This document shows positions 1-12,559 of a DNA stretch of 64,000 bases, in pieces. The stretch covers positions 42,501 through 106,500 of the forward strand of contig CAKAKS010000202.1 in NCBI GenBank assembly GCA_916700875.1. The letters run 5' to 3'. The notes below the pieces were generated by a model. The model searched no databases, was not told where the DNA came from, and saw only the letters and a list, made by a program, of their open reading frames with translations. The position numbers and the translations under genes are program-made. Source of the DNA: Sebastes aleutianus (Eukaryota; Chordata; Actinopteri; Perciformes; Sebastidae). Each line of letters starts with the position of its first letter. Position 1 is the first letter of the stretch.

Positions 1-560
1 CACCGCGAGGCAGTGATTGGTAGACGTTTTTACAGGATTACAGCAGCTACAGATGACGGCTCTTTTCCGGTCCTTTCTCAGAGCTCATCAGTAATGGATC
101 CCTGTCGGGGTGTTAAGACCATTTCAACCAATATATAACAAATAGTGTATACTGGAGAACATCACCAACCCTGCCTTTAAATCAGTGGTTCTCAACGTCC
201 CCCTTATCTATTATCCAGGTCCCTTACCGCCCCCCATCAATTTAAAATGTAGGCTGATTGTCTCTCCTGAATATTAATGTTGGTTATTATTCTGTTCATG
301 TCATTGAATGCCCAATAATATATTTGATTAAACTGGACAGTTGTAATATCATTATCATAGTATCATTACCATAGTTTCCCACATGGCTAGGTGAATAAAT
401 TCAATTATATTCTATTTATGAGTGCAACAGTTAGATATTTAGCCACTTTGAAGATGCAGGTGTCATTTCAATTTATGGTGGAAATATCTTTATAGCATTT
501 ATGTAAATGAAAACACAAAATTCAGGTGCCAAAATATATAAATATAATGGTAGAAGGGTA
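1..560. other. AT-rich non-coding DNA
   Basis: No gene or complete element is visible. The first 170 bases and the stretch near 183-310 read like worn interspersed repeat (for example cagtggttctcaac at about 184), but no ends or second copy in the window support a class. Confidence 0.4.
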
Positions 561-814
561 AATGGACTTGCATTTATATATCTCCTTTCTAGTCTTCTGA
601 CCAATCAAAGCTCTTTACACTACATGTCAGCATTCACCCATTCACACACACACATTCATACATTCAAATACTCATTTACACATTTTTTTGGGGGGGGGTT
701 CAGCGTCTCTGCTCAACACTTCGACCTGTGGACCAGAGGAGCCGGAGGGGATCGAACCACCCACCCTCCGATTGGTGGACGACCCGCTATACCCTCTGAG
801 CCACAGCCGACCCC
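561..814 (-). mobile_element. tRNA-derived SINE, minus strand
   Basis: Read on the minus strand, the sequence starts with a tRNA-like head. An A-box-like TGGCTCAGAGGGTA lies at the complement of about 790-803, and a B box GGTTCGATCC at the complement of 749-758. The remainder runs to the family tail (ttgcatttatata, near 568-580), which recurs without the tRNA head at about 54,406-54,540. It would be an RNA polymerase III transcript mobilised by a partner LINE. The G run at 690-699 and CA-rich stretch near 645 are internal low-complexity changes. It is a dead repeat, not a tRNA gene: the body is too long and the cloverleaf is not kept. Confidence 0.7.
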
Positions 815-1115
815 CCACAGCATACACATACATAATGCAGTAAGGCTCTCAGGCATTCTGTTTTGCTTTCAAATATTCATGTTATCTCTGTAGAGTCAAC
901 ATCACACATGTAGACACTCCTCCATCATCTCCATCTTTTGTTTTGGGGAAGCGACCTCTTTAACCTCTTCCACTCCTTGATGGCGGCGGCGCCCTTGACC
1001 AACGATTTTCAAAGGGGTCCCTTGACCTCTGACCTCCAGATATGTGAATGAAAATGGGTTCTATGGGTACCCACGAGTCTCCCCTTTACAGACATGCCCA
1101 CTTTATGATAATCAC
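815..1115. other. No gene recognised
   Basis: Non-coding sequence with a short GC-rich patch (ggcggcggcg near 980). Nothing supportable is visible. Confidence 0.4.
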
Positions 1116-1682
1116 ATGCAGTTATTTGAATGCAGTATAACTATGTTATTGTCTCCTATTCTAAAATGGTGTGTTTGAATATTTCTGCATACTTGGGTCC
1201 CTAAACAGTCTTGAATTACATAAATTGGGTATCACTGTAAAGCTGAGACTCTTGTGGATCCAATGAGCCCAACTGTATTCATGTATGACGACGTTTTTGA
1301 TCCCAAGTCACAACATGGGTTTTTCTATGGTGTTCCTCAAGGTCTTGATGTCTTAAAATGTGGTATTTTGGAGGGATTATTGATCATTTTGATCAATTTT
1401 CGAATTGTAAAAAATTGTTAAATGTATCACCAAATCTGTGTACAACTTATAAGAAATAATAGAGCATAGGAATGACCATCATATACTTCTATCATAATGT
1501 TTAAAGCCCTTAAACATTTTTTTTTATTAATTAATTATTAATATTTGTTTTTATTTTTGATTAATGACTAGAACAATTTGACACACAGTGCTGAGCTGCA
1601 CGTCTAATTAATCTTCAGGTTCCCAACTTTCAGATGATATACACCACTTCTATTTGACATCTACTGTTGACTGCTGCTGGTA
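1116..1682 (+). repeat. Repeat family D, partial copy
   Basis: The segment from about 1,228 to 1,682 matches the interior of the terminal-inverted-repeat element at 23,091-23,978 and the copy near 57,881-58,440. Shared landmarks include the phrases after ctgagactcttgtgga and atcataatgttt. It lacks the outer inverted repeats of the 23 kb copy, and about 70 bases between its parts are missing. The flank at 1,116-1,206 also resembles the flank just left of the 23 kb copy, so the larger repeat unit may extend beyond the inverted repeats. No coding capacity is seen. Confidence 0.6.
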
Positions 1683-3012
1683 TGGTAGTATCCCCTTCAG
1701 ACTGTCTGACACTGGTCTCTGGATGAGACAAAGCTTAGAGGAGCGTCTTTGCACTGCTATTCATCGGAGGTAGAAAACCCAAACACTTCTGATCAGGCAT
1801 AAATCTCACCATCGTGTGGCTTTTTGTACATGCAAATATTAACTTCACCACCTCCAATAAAGTGCAGCTCAAAGCTGCTTCGCCAAGCTTTTCAGAAGCA
1901 CAAGCAGCGACACAGAGCTACAGGTCAGAGGAGAGCGCCGTTCTGTAGAAAACAATGAAAAGCTGCGCTCATGCGATTCAGAAAGAAAAGCAGGAAAAGC
2001 CTTATAAAAAAAAATGCTTCAGATGATGGTGGTGAAAGCAAGTCTAAGGACAAAATCGTGGAAATGTCCTTTCGAATGTAGGACTAAACTGGCATTAACA
2101 AAACAGACACACAGAAACATCCCCTTTTTAAAAATATTGCTTCTAGCATCCCACACGATGTTCTCTGATCACTCACATTGAGAAACGCTAGCTTAAATAA
2201 AGAGTTTGATTTAAGTTTTATGCTGTAATTTAGTATTTTTCTTTTTAATCTATGGTGTTCTGAGGTATGACAGCATTTGTCTGGAGTTTTTAACACATTT
2301 GTATCCCTTATTCTCTAGCTTTGTAGTCCATACATGCCGTAAGACTACAATACCCTAGTCCAGGGGTGACTAACCAGTCCAGCATGAAGAGCCAAAAGAA
2401 AAAACACATCTTTGCCGCACAACACATGCATGCACACACTACATCAGCAACAGTGACTGATCGGCCTGTTACCTCATTTGACTTGACTCAGTAGGTAACC
2501 TGGCACTCTTTGTTTTCCACAATTCTTTTCGTCTCCGACTTGTACTCAGTTGTGGCGATGCTTTGACTTCACTTGTTTCAGCATGGAAAAAATTGATTGA
2601 CAGACGTAAGTTGCTCCAAACATTGGATCTGAATCTAAAATATCTCGTCACAAAGGCCAATATCTCGTTATTAGCCCACTAGTTTTACTAATCGATTCAA
2701 AATACCTGGAAAAAGAGACATGACTAAAAAAAATTAATACTAATAGAGTCATATGTTTTGAACTTTCTGCGCTTCCTTCTGTACTGCTTTCTCACTCTCA
2801 AAACAGCCCGTCCTAATATCTCATGAGAGGAAAGGCAGAATTAAGTTTGCCTTTGCTAAATTAAGGCAAGATTAATTTAATTCAGGCTGAAAAAAAAGTT
2901 TATCTTGGAGTTTTATCTTGGAGATAAACTTAGTTTTTGGCTAAGATTGCCCAGCATTGCCCGCAAAAAAAAAAAAAAAATCACCTTGCCTCTCAGGACT
3001 CGTCTAAAGATA
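1683..3012. other. No gene recognised; old repeat debris
   Basis: AT-rich, with homopolymer A runs at 2,005 and 2,965. The phrase near 2,360 (ccaggggtgactaacc) resembles one end of an old hAT-type repeat, but no partner end is found. Short open frames here lack motifs. Confidence 0.35.
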
Positions 3013-3529
3013 TTAAAGGGCCCATATCGTGCTCATTTTCAGGTTCATAGTTATAATTATTGTTTTCTACTAGAACATGTTTACATGCTGTAATGTTCAA
3101 AAAACACATTATTTTCCTCATACTGTCTGCCTGAATATACCTGTATTCACCCTCTGTCTGAAACGCTCCGTTTTAGTGCATTTCAATGGAATTGCAACGG
3201 AATTGCGTTGCTAGGCAACAATTTGGGTCCATGTTTACTTCCTGTCAGCTGATGTTATTTACATACACTGCAACAGGAAATAAACTGGGACACATTTAGA
3301 ATGTTTATGTTTAAAACCATGTAATGGTCTAAATATTGTATATTTGTGACATCACAAATGGACAGAAATCCTAACGGCTTGTTTCAAACGCACAATTTCT
3401 GAATACTGGCTGTGTGTATTTCTCCATATATTGAGCATTTTGATAGTTTAACAGTATTTATAAATCACTTAAACCTGCTTTATAATGTAAAAAAATTAAA
3501 TCTCACTTTTTACAATATGGCACCTTTAA
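3013..3529 (+). mobile_element. Family A MITE, complete copy
   Basis: A 517-bp non-coding element bounded by TTAA on both sides (3,013-3,016 and 3,526-3,529). The left end begins TTAAAGGGCCCATAT and the right end, read inward from the complement, begins TTTAAAGGTGCCATAT, so short imperfect terminal inverted repeats are present. Three more copies lie at 10,618, 29,094 and, inverted, 53,627. TTAA flanks are typical of piggyBac- and Kolobok-type DNA transposons; which one mobilised it cannot be read from the sequence. Confidence 0.75.
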
Positions 3530-4404
3530 AGATATAGCTGCCCCAGTACCAATGGTACAGTAAAATCTCTGTTTGACAAATTTATATTGTCTCATTGTAT
3601 AGCGTATATAGCACAGGCTTGCTGCTGGTTGCCAGTTGATGCTGGTGTTGTCATCAGCCACAACTGGATGAGGTTGTGATCTTTCTACAAACAAGAAACA
3701 TCCGTAATGACTGATTACAGAGGGGAGGGGGAAGAGTCTGAGCATCAGGCCTCTAACCTGGACCAGGAATATTTGACTCCCTCTATTGTTAAAGAAAAAA
3801 ATATTCATGAAATCAGCAGAGCTTCACTTCACCTGCCTCTGATACATTCTCACCCCTCCTCCTCTGTTCCCTCAGCTTCTCTGACCCTTTCTCACTTTTC
3901 CTCTCTCTTTCTTTCTTTCTACCATCTTGTCTCCCCCCCCACTCTCTCTATCTCTCTCTCTCGTTGTGGCTTTACATCTTGGCCCAGCTCCAATCTCCTC
4001 TCCAGTAATTGCCTCATCCAAAAACTTTCTGGAGAGGAGTAGAGGAGCTTTGTGCGCTCTTTTGTGTACCGACGACACTGATTGTTCGCAAATGAGCTGG
4101 CAGCATATTCATTCAGCAGGAGGTGATAAGGACGTGCTGTCAGGGGCCAGAGAACAGGAGGAGATAGAAGGGAGGGAGGGTGGGAGGGAGGGAGGAGGAG
4201 AGAGGAAACGACAGATAGAGCAGACAGAGGAGGGAAGATGTGGAGAGAAAGTCAAAATGAAGGGAGAGGGAGAGGGGAAGAGGAGATGTGGTAGAACGGA
4301 GTGTTTGAGTCAAAGAAGTGCTTATTTTCAGGAAGACATGAAATAATCAAGGCGGATTCTTCCGGCAGCACCAATTAAACTCCTCCAAAGAAACCATCTT
4401 ATAG
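3530..4404. other. Strand-asymmetric low-complexity DNA
   Basis: A pyrimidine-rich block (3,890-3,962, many CTCTCT) is followed by a purine-rich block (4,155-4,290, many GGGAGG). Open frames of 100-139 codons across these blocks are low-complexity artefacts. No gene is seen. Confidence 0.5.
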
Positions 4405-4680
4405 TCAGGAAAAGGGCCATATTTAAACGATCTATAGCACGTGGTCTATAGTGCATGGCGCAATCAGAGTGTCATCTCCCATTCCCTTTAAAAGACAGTT
4501 TTCTGCTGAGGAAACAGATCTGCTCGTGCGCAAAGTGAAAGTGCGCGAGCATTTAGATGTAAGTGGTGCTTGGCCGGTTGACCCTCGGTTGCCTCCGCCG
4601 TCTCCCAATCCTCTGTCCCTACATCAACAACTCCATCTGACGCCGGCTACGATAGATTCCTAATTATTCAGGTCTTGCTG
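4405..4680 (+). mobile_element. Harbinger-like remnant with SANT/Myb-like start
   Basis: The sequence catatttaaacgatctata recurs at about 15,631, and the phrase cagagtgtcatctcccatt at 4,466 recurs near 15,827, defining a shared element. Here it continues into a short reading frame that contains FSAEETDLLVRKVKVRE. That run resembles the first helix of the Myb/SANT-like DNA-binding domain found in PIF/Harbinger accessory proteins and in MSANTD-type genes. The frame ends after about 70 codons and the domain is not completed, so this is a truncated remnant. The family assignment rests on this helix only. Confidence 0.5.
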
Positions 4681-5964
4681 CAAATTCGGAAAAACATAGG
4701 GTATAGGCCCACACTAAGTTATTTCTGTCTTTGTGTAAAAAACATTCTCAGTTTGTCCCGGCCTGTTGCGGTACCACTAGTCTCATTTTCATGTAGGTTC
4801 ATTCTGTTGTATTAGAGCTTTCATGGACAGAATAGATGCTAGGCTATAATCAGTAACTAGAGGCGTGTCTCCTTCAGCTGTCTCACTATTTTATGCATAA
4901 AAACAACAATCTGTATCTGTGTTTTTTGCAAAAAGCTTCAGCATAATATTTTCATGACCATCAGGATATGATCATTATATGAAAATAATCATAAAAGACA
5001 AAACAACTATGATAAGAACAGCTGATTTCAGGTGCAGCATATGACTGCTTCAGCTTTGATAATCACTGCTCCACCTGGTGGATATATAAACCGTTGCAAC
5101 GGGTTTCCACATATGGCTCCATAGGGGCATTACAAATCTACGTCATTACGGGGGGGATTTCCTTTCAACCAAGGGGGCCCAGCACGGACGCGTCACAGCT
5201 CGGCCTGTGAGCCCCAGCACCGGAGGCAGGGGAAATTCAAGGTGGCAGCGTCTGTAGGCAGCAGGCAGAATTCCCTTTTCTTATAAATGATGAAATTGGT
5301 GAGAAAATGTATGATAGGATTAACTGTGAGAAGTGGGAGTGAGCATCTGTCATGCTCATGATAGTCATTAATTAAGGCTTCAACTGAAAAATAAGTTTTC
5401 AAATCCATCACGGATGCAGCCTGAGAGACAACCGAGAACACTCACAGCTGTTCTCCAGCTGTGACACCACTCTCCCTCATGCACCAGGTGCAAAATATTG
5501 CATTAGCATTAAGGCTTGTATAATCCTGACAATCCATCATGTGACATTTAAGAAATGGAAAAATAAAAAAACATTACTTTAACAGACAGGTGAAGTATTT
5601 AAAAGAGGCGCCAGACTATCGCAGGGCTAAATAGGCTACTAGCTTTAGACAAAAGAAAAATGAGTAGCTGTGATTATAAGACAACATTGTGGATAAAGGC
5701 AGTCTTTTCTTACTGAGGTCACAAAAGTTCTTGAGTGGGTTCAAGGTAAGATTAGTAGACACGCTAGCAGCTCATGATGCAGTAATCTTTGTCAACTAGA
5801 ACAGCACTTAATTCAATGCCATGTCTCAATATAACAGAGGACTCTAACTGTTGTGGTCTGAGCACATTGATGGTATTGATACTAAAATGGGAAGGGACAT
5901 AACAATGTCTCGAAAGTGCTCGACTTATCTAACATCTTCTATTGTCTGTCAAGTATTATGGCCG
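4681..5964. other. No gene recognised
   Basis: Non-coding sequence with no second copy seen in the window. A GC-rich patch with several short G or C runs lies at 5,145-5,225. Confidence 0.4.
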
Positions 5965-6660
5965 GGCCACACAGGGAATGGCGGCTGCGGAACCTGTTGT
6001 TTTTTATTTCGGCGTCCATGTTAACAGATTAGAGCAGCCGCAAAAACGTCTCGGCTGCGTGTCAGCTGCGTTTCTTCTAGAGATTCGAGGTCTCGCCTAA
6101 TTTTGACACCAGCCGCGCGGTTCACAGCAACAACAGACAATGAAGGTGATCTATTGACTGTATATTGACATCATGTCAGCAACATTACTACAGTTTCAAT
6201 GTCTAGACATATGTTACGGACATGAAAAAAAAAGTAAAGATTTATTTTTAAATCAACATTTCCTGCTTTCATTTAAAAATAAAAGCCCTCAAGCGTTTTT
6301 TTTCTGTGGACAGAATTCCTTCATTTGTTAACACAAGGCTTTTATTCTGAAAATATGTGCCGGGCAGTGTTGTAGAACATGCAGTGACTTGCAGAGCTCC
6401 ATGAATGAATATAATACGGGGTTTTAATTGTGGATTATTACTATTATTTACAAATTACCACATGTTTCTTAACCTTTTTCTGTCTAAAATAAATATAAAT
6501 GATATTTATAATGAAATGAAATGGCCATTATGAAAGGCAAACTCTATGTAGAAAGAAAGGGCTGACAGCAGCAGCAGAAACGCTGCTGGTGTGGACGACA
6601 CACGCGTGAGTCACGCAGCAGTTCAGTGAGGCAGCCGTCGCGCGCCACTGACGCGCCCAG
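5965..6660 (-). mobile_element. Family C MITE
   Basis: About 700 bp matching, in reverse orientation, the complete element at 36,575-37,430. Shared phrases include aggcttttattctgaaa, gtgacttgcagagctccatg and ggtggac-like ends. Both ends are GC-rich and partly complementary (ggcggctgcgg at about 5,980 and gcagccgtcgcgcgcc near 6,633), the remains of terminal inverted repeats. It is non-coding and abuts a LINE fragment at 6,661. Confidence 0.65.
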
Positions 6661-7075
6661 TCTGTCTCTGTGGTTAGAGTCTTTGGTCTTTTGTCACCTG
6701 CAATACTGTCCAGTCATTTGGTCAGCGGCAGCAAAGAAAGACATGAATTATCTACAACTAGTTCAAAACCGAGCTGCCATATTGGCACTCGAACAAATAC
6801 AGCATATATGCACACTTGCCTGTCCTGATTCTCGGTTGGGATTAAACTCAACTGTAGCCTCTTCATGTTTTTTCAGAAATGTAGTATTTAATCACACACC
6901 TAAATAATTCTTCAACCACGTACAAATCATAAGCAACAGATATAGCCATCACACAAGGAATGCCAGCTCAGGTAAATTGATACCTCCAACCCCAAGAACA
7001 AACCTCCTCAAACGCCAAACCAGAACTTTATTGCACTTGTAGTCTCTGAGCCTTCTTTGAAGAAGTTATGATTGC
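6661..7075 (+). pseudogene. LINE reverse transcriptase, C-terminal fragment
   Basis: The plus-strand frame starting near 6,670 reads LVFCHLQYCPVIWSAAAK and continues through QLVQNRAA. This is the familiar end-of-RT pattern of fish non-LTR retrotransposons (hydrophobic stretch, YC..IW, then a Q.QNRA motif). After about 20 further codons the frame decays, but FFRNVVFNHTPK and RNASSGKLIPPTPRTN still follow in frames a few bases apart, separated by stops and indels. The 5' RT core, endonuclease and tail are absent. The exact clade is not determined. Confidence 0.6.
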
Positions 7076-8840
7076 AATGACCAAATTATAATGTATATCG
7101 TTTTATGTAATTTGTTGTATGTATTATTTCTTATTATTTCTGTGGACACCAGGAAGATTAGTGGCCAAAGCGTCAGCTAATAGGGTTCCAGTTAATAAAA
7201 CAATAAAACATTGCCAGAGCAGCTTATTATTCATCATTAAGAAATAAATATAAGAACAACCCCAGTTTTTCTTTTCGGCACTGTAGCCAGGCTGACAGAG
7301 AGCCATAGCTCTATTGAGCCATGTATTCCTACAACCCTCAGTAGTAGCGGCTTCATGAGCTTCTTTAATAATAATATCCTAACTATTAGAGACAAACTGA
7401 ATCTCCTACTGCCCACTAGTACAGACCTGTGTGTCTCTCTGTGTCTCTCTCTTTCTCGCTCTCTCACATACGCCAGAAAGGTTTTTCACGCTTCCACACT
7501 TTTTGTGTCCACAGAAAATGAGCATTTGATTCCTTCTCTGGCCCAAAAAGCGTGTAGGTCTGCTGAAGCCTGATGAGCAACTCTTTCTGGAATGAATACG
7601 GCAGCGTCTTGGAACAAGGTAACCCACCTGAACCATTTTAGGACATCTCAAGCGCTCTACATTTTCAGACACAGGCTCAACTTTCATCGTTATGAGCTGC
7701 AGTTTGTCAGCCTTAGCAAGATTAGACTTAGACACAGGAAAAGTCTTCATGAGGATTCATATGCTGACAGAAATTCAGAACTCTCTGGATTTGGAAAAAA
7801 TTTGACTTGAGGTAAAACAATTAGGCACAGCAGTGGTTAGAGCAGAATGCTAATCCCAAAGTGTTGTTGAATTATTTTGAAGTAACATTGGTGACATTTG
7901 TGACGTGTTTTCCATACTTGTGTTACGTTGTCTATGTACATATTTTATGTACTTATTTTAAGCCCAACCATGGTGTTTTTCCTAAACCTTAGTGTTGCTG
8001 CTGCTGTAGGTTTGTTGCCAAAACATAACCACGATCGTTTCACGGCGTTAATTGACACACGAAAAGCCTCGCCACACGGAATGTTCTTAAAATGTCGGGC
8101 TATTTATATGCCTTCCCATGACATCAGGTTGGATATACATACATGTCTGGGCTCTGAACATACTGCAGTTATTAGTTTGCATTTGTAGTTTTATTAGTTT
8201 GTAATTTGTATGCCGAAAACTGTGATAGATGTGTTTAGACTGTGATTATTCACTGTGCAACAATTATTCTGCTCTCATCTTTGCTATTAATGCTGACTGC
8301 ACTGCACTCCATGCCCCCGGGCCTGAACACATAGATAAAGACACCATTATCCACCATGAACTCTTGTACTGCCATGCAAGCAATTTTATGTTAAATACTT
8401 ATTTATAGCTGCTGCATGAATTAGTTTGCGAATTTGATAGTGATCATGGTAAATTTTTTTAGTCCAGAACAGTTCACGGACCTGTTCTGAATGTTCACAT
8501 CCTATAAAAGTGTTGTGTTTCTTTGAGGTGACATTGAACATGACCACCTCCTACATCCCATCGTCTGTCAGAGGCTTTTAGGACAGCTTCAGTGCAATGA
8601 CTCTGCAAGTATCAGAAGGTCTGACGGCTTCATCTTTGGATGAATGGGGTAAAGTAGAGGGTCATTGTATTCTTTCTGGTGTTTGTAGCACCCGGAGTAG
8701 CGGTAAAGTGGAAAAAAAAAACATTGGCAGGAAAAGGGATTTCAATTGTCAATGCCTCACAATGTTTCACAAAGTGCTTGTCAGGTTGTCTTACAATAGA
8801 CAACCATTTTTAGAACAGTTTGGCATTTGGCATAGACCTT
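7076..8840. other. No gene recognised
   Basis: AT-rich DNA with a CT-rich microsatellite-like patch at 7,430-7,465. A 72-codon plus frame at 7,592-7,810 has a W-N...FRHRL pattern faintly like a LINE tail, too weak to call. Nothing else stands out. Confidence 0.35.
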
Positions 8841-9300
8841 AAAGGACCGGTGTGTAACATCTCGTGACATCTAGTGGTGAGGTTGCAGATTGCGGGTGCC
8901 AAGCGTGTAGAAAATCTATGGTGGCTGACGTGAAAACGTGAATGGCCCCTATCTAGAGCTGTTGTAAGAGTAGCGTAGGTCATTTGGAGAATAGCAGCAC
9001 CGGTGTGTAGAGTGTGTGTGTGTTCGTGGGAAGTGAGTGGTGAAGCGAGAGAGAGAGAGAGAGAGAGAGCGGCGGTTAATGTGTGTGATGTGAGCAAAAA
9101 CGTGAGCTACACAGCCACAGGTGCTTTCCCCGTGCGCTGTCGTTTTTTCATTCAGAGAAAATTCCTTTCCTTTTCCCCGTCATAAAAAAATCTACAGTAT
9201 GTGCACGCAGCATCAGCCTCCCGTATCCAGCCAGAGAGCAGACGGTCCGCAAAGCAAATTATCACGAGAGTAAAGTAAAAAACAAAACAGAAATTCAAAT
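8841..9300. repeat. Probable worn dispersed repeat with GA tract
   Basis: The start (aaaggaccggtgtgtaac) resembles the opening of a common fish interspersed repeat, but there is no second copy in this window to compare. A (GA)n tract lies at 9,048-9,068. No coding evidence. Confidence 0.3.
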
Positions 9301-9715
9301 ATCGTCCTTGAATCTTATCGTATCGTATCGTATCGTATCGTATCGTATCGTATCGTATCGTATCGTATCGTATCGTATCGTATCGTATCGTATCACTCTA
9401 CATGAGACAAATATCATCCTTGAATCGTATCGTATCATATCACATCGTATCGCTCAACATGTGCCAAATATCGTCCTTGAATTGTATTGTATCGTATCGT
9501 ATCGTATCGTATCGTATCGCTCTACATAAGCCAAATATCGTCCTTGAATCGTATCGTATCGTATCGTATCGTATCGTATCGTATCGTATCGTATCGCATC
9601 GTTTAATATTGTATCCTATCGTATCGCTCTAGATGAGCCAAATATCGTCCTTGAATCGTATCGGAACCATGGAAATTGGATCGTTTCGTATCGTTGTAAA
9701 GAGGTATCGTTACTC
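9301..9715 (+). repeat. TATCG satellite with a longer repeating unit
   Basis: Runs of the pentamer TATCG (longest about 9,317-9,391) alternate with a 30-40 base insert containing aaatatcgtccttgaatc. The insert recurs at about 9,297, 9,406, 9,467, 9,532 and 9,640, giving a higher-order unit with variable pentamer number. The two open frames across it (repeating I-V-S-Y-R) are products of the 5-bp period and do not indicate a protein. Confidence 0.9.
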
Positions 9716-10617
9716 AGACATGACAATATCCCCTCCTCTTTGCAAACTCAACGCCTCAAGTCATGTGTTATATGTCTGTATGTGTTCCTGCATATGAGTG
9801 TCTGTGTTTGTGAGTGCACACATCTTCCAGGCAGATTCAGAGATGTATCTCAGTCCTAGCAGTAATCCCTGGCGATTTACTGTAGCTGCCAGCCTGTCTG
9901 TAGAGAGTGACAGAAAGGTAGACAGAGTCAGACAGAAATACATGATGCATTCACTTTGCAGGCAAAGAAGTGAAATCTGATCTGATCACATCTGATGGTT
10001 TGGCATTGACGTGTCAAGGATCAGAGAGGTATAGTGAAGAAAGTCACGGACAAAAACAGCAACTGACCAAGGAGACAGATATAATCTCCATCACTTGCTG
10101 CAGACAGCAACATAGGGCTCAAATTACTCAATATACTTATTTAGGTGTTTTCTAAAGTAATTTGATGGTACACATGACTAAATTGAGGGAACAAAATTAG
10201 TGCACAATTGGTAATTTCAGCGAATGATTTGGGATTTCAGTAGGTTCTGTATTTAAGTGTGTTGAACATTCAGTGTAAGAAGTTTAACCACTAAATGTCA
10301 GCAACAATAAGATGTTCAGTTAGATTGCTCTTTTATGGGAGTGACACTGATTGTCAGTACAGTTGAAATACGTGACGGACGCAAATGGCAAACATTCACA
10401 CTACATTTTACCAAGTGACAATTCAAAATATAATGGAATATAATGATAATGAATAATCTAATTTTACATTATCTCTTCTGAGTCAACACACAAGTAGGCA
10501 TGATTTAGTCTACCCTCCTCTTTTATAACTTTTGTTTGGGGAATTAACCTCTTTTAGATGTGCATGTGGCACCTATTCACCTTTAATGATACATTAATTA
10601 ATTTTTATTAATGGACT
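9716..10617. other. No gene recognised
   Basis: Mixed non-coding sequence with no recurring element or motif that can be supported. Confidence 0.4.
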
Positions 10618-11108
10618 TTAAAGGGGACATATCATGCTAATTTTCAGGTTCATGTTTGTATTTTGGGTTTCTACTAGAACATGTTTACATGCTTTAATGT
10701 TCAAAAAACACATTATTTTTCTCATACTGTCTGTCTGAATATACCTGTATTCATGCTCTGTCTGAAACACTCCGTTTTAGTGCATTTCAACGGAATGGCA
10801 ACGGAATTGCGTTGCTAGGAAACAGCTTGGGTCCATGTTTACTTCCTGTCAGCTGATGTCATTCACATACACTGCAACAGGAAATAAACTGGGACACATT
10901 TAGTATGTTTACGTTTAAAACTGTGAAATGGTCTAAATATTGTAGATTTGTGACATCACAAATGGACAGAAATCCTAACGGCTTGTTTCAAACGCACAGT
11001 TTCTGAATACGGGCTGTGTGTATTTCTCCATGGATTGAGTGTTTTGATACTTTCACAGTATTTATATATCACTTAAACCTGCTTTATAATATAAAAGACA
11101 TGAAAATC
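10618..11108 (+). mobile_element. Family A MITE, 3'-truncated
   Basis: Starts at TTAA (10,618-10,621) with TTAAAGGGGACATATCATGC and follows the 3,013-3,529 copy closely. It stops after ataaaagacatgaaaatct, so the last roughly 25 bases and the right TTAA are missing. Non-coding. Confidence 0.7.
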
Positions 11109-12559
11109 TAAGCATGTTCATTTTAATACTAATGACCTGAAGTCACAGGTTTAATAAGCACCATCTCAATAAGCACCATCTCCTATTATCAGAGAAAATG
11201 AAACCAGTTACATGTTGCAGCTGGAGTACATCTGGGGACCTGGTTTTCTCCAGACAGCTGAGACCAGGGCTCAGTCATGATGATGTGAAAGGAAGCCAGA
11301 ATATAAGTGAGCAACGGTGTCAAAAGGTGACACTGCTGAGCCAGTCAGGAAATGCTAAAACATGCACATATGACTCGAAGCACCCTATTCTGTTATGACC
11401 CTATTCTAGAAAAAATATGACTTTTTTCATTGTAATATTGTGAATTAATTCTCAAAATCTCTGATTAATATATATTTTTTTGACAGTGGCCGTTATTCTC
11501 CATCGAAGTTGACAGACTAAAAATTCCGCCTTTTGGTTTATCTGATTCTCTCGCTAAATTGCGGCTGTAATAGAGCAGCTTTCGCTGTGTTTAATCCAGT
11601 CCTCCCCCAGGACTTGTCCTGCAGCAGCAGCAGCAGCAGCCAGATCTCTCTGTCAAAGCGGAGCATCAACATTGCCTGTTCTCTCCGTTTTATGGCAGAC
11701 TGCAGCCGTTGCTTTTTAGGTTGCATACTGTCCCCTACTTTACTGGAGGAATTGCTGCATTTATGAGTCGCGTTCTAGCAGTTCTTCAAAAATGAAAAGT
11801 CCTCTGCTTTCATGTTTTTATTGCACATGTTCTAAATATTAAGTGGGATGTCCCCCTGAAACCTACGCCTATGTATGTGTGTGTGTAACTCAAGTGGTAA
11901 AAACATGTCATGTGTCAATGTCTAAAGGTTCATGTTTCTGAAGTAATTGTAATACATAGTTAATGTGCATGTCTACATATGTATTTTATAAATACTCCAT
12001 CATAACACTCATTTCCTTATCCTCTCATTGACACTCTGCTCTTCCTTCCTCATTTTCTTGTCATGTACCCCTTGAAATGACAGAATACAATTTCTGCAGA
12101 AAGAGCAGGACGACATTGTTTTTTTCAAAAAGTCAAGAAGTGCTTTTTCTCTGCATGATTCTCGTTGCTGGGCTTAATTGCCCCTCATCCACCACACAAA
12201 TGTTTCCTATGTATCCTACAAAGTCGACGTTATAATTTTGGACGCCGCTGATTCACGGTGTAGATGAGGCCAATTTTCCTGTCATCATTGGCCTTTCAGA
12301 GTGAGCTGGCTTTCAGCGGTAATATATATATAGCACAGACAATCACAGGCTGATGTGACAGTTAGACAGAAGGAAACACGAATTGGACATATCTTTGAAA
12401 GAAACAGAAAATAGATCTGTATTTGCTTGCTCTTTAGTTGGGGTTATGTAGGTTAACCTACGCTAAGTGGGAGTGTCTCTAACCTCCACTGGGTGAGGAG
12501 AAGTATATGTGAATGCGTAATAGACTAGAAATTGAGTTTAAAGAGCCAGAAATGTCAGC
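11109..12559. other. No gene recognised; (CAG)6 and a possible conserved non-coding block
   Basis: A CAG run occurs at 11,622-11,639. The stretch 12,130-12,330 is of even base composition without repeats, the style of conserved non-coding DNA, but this cannot be tested here. A short TA run lies at 12,322. Confidence 0.35.

Noticed and set aside
3872..4346. Frames of 68-139 codons rich in Ser/Leu or Arg/Glu
   Set aside because: They follow CT- and GA-rich tracts and have no motif.
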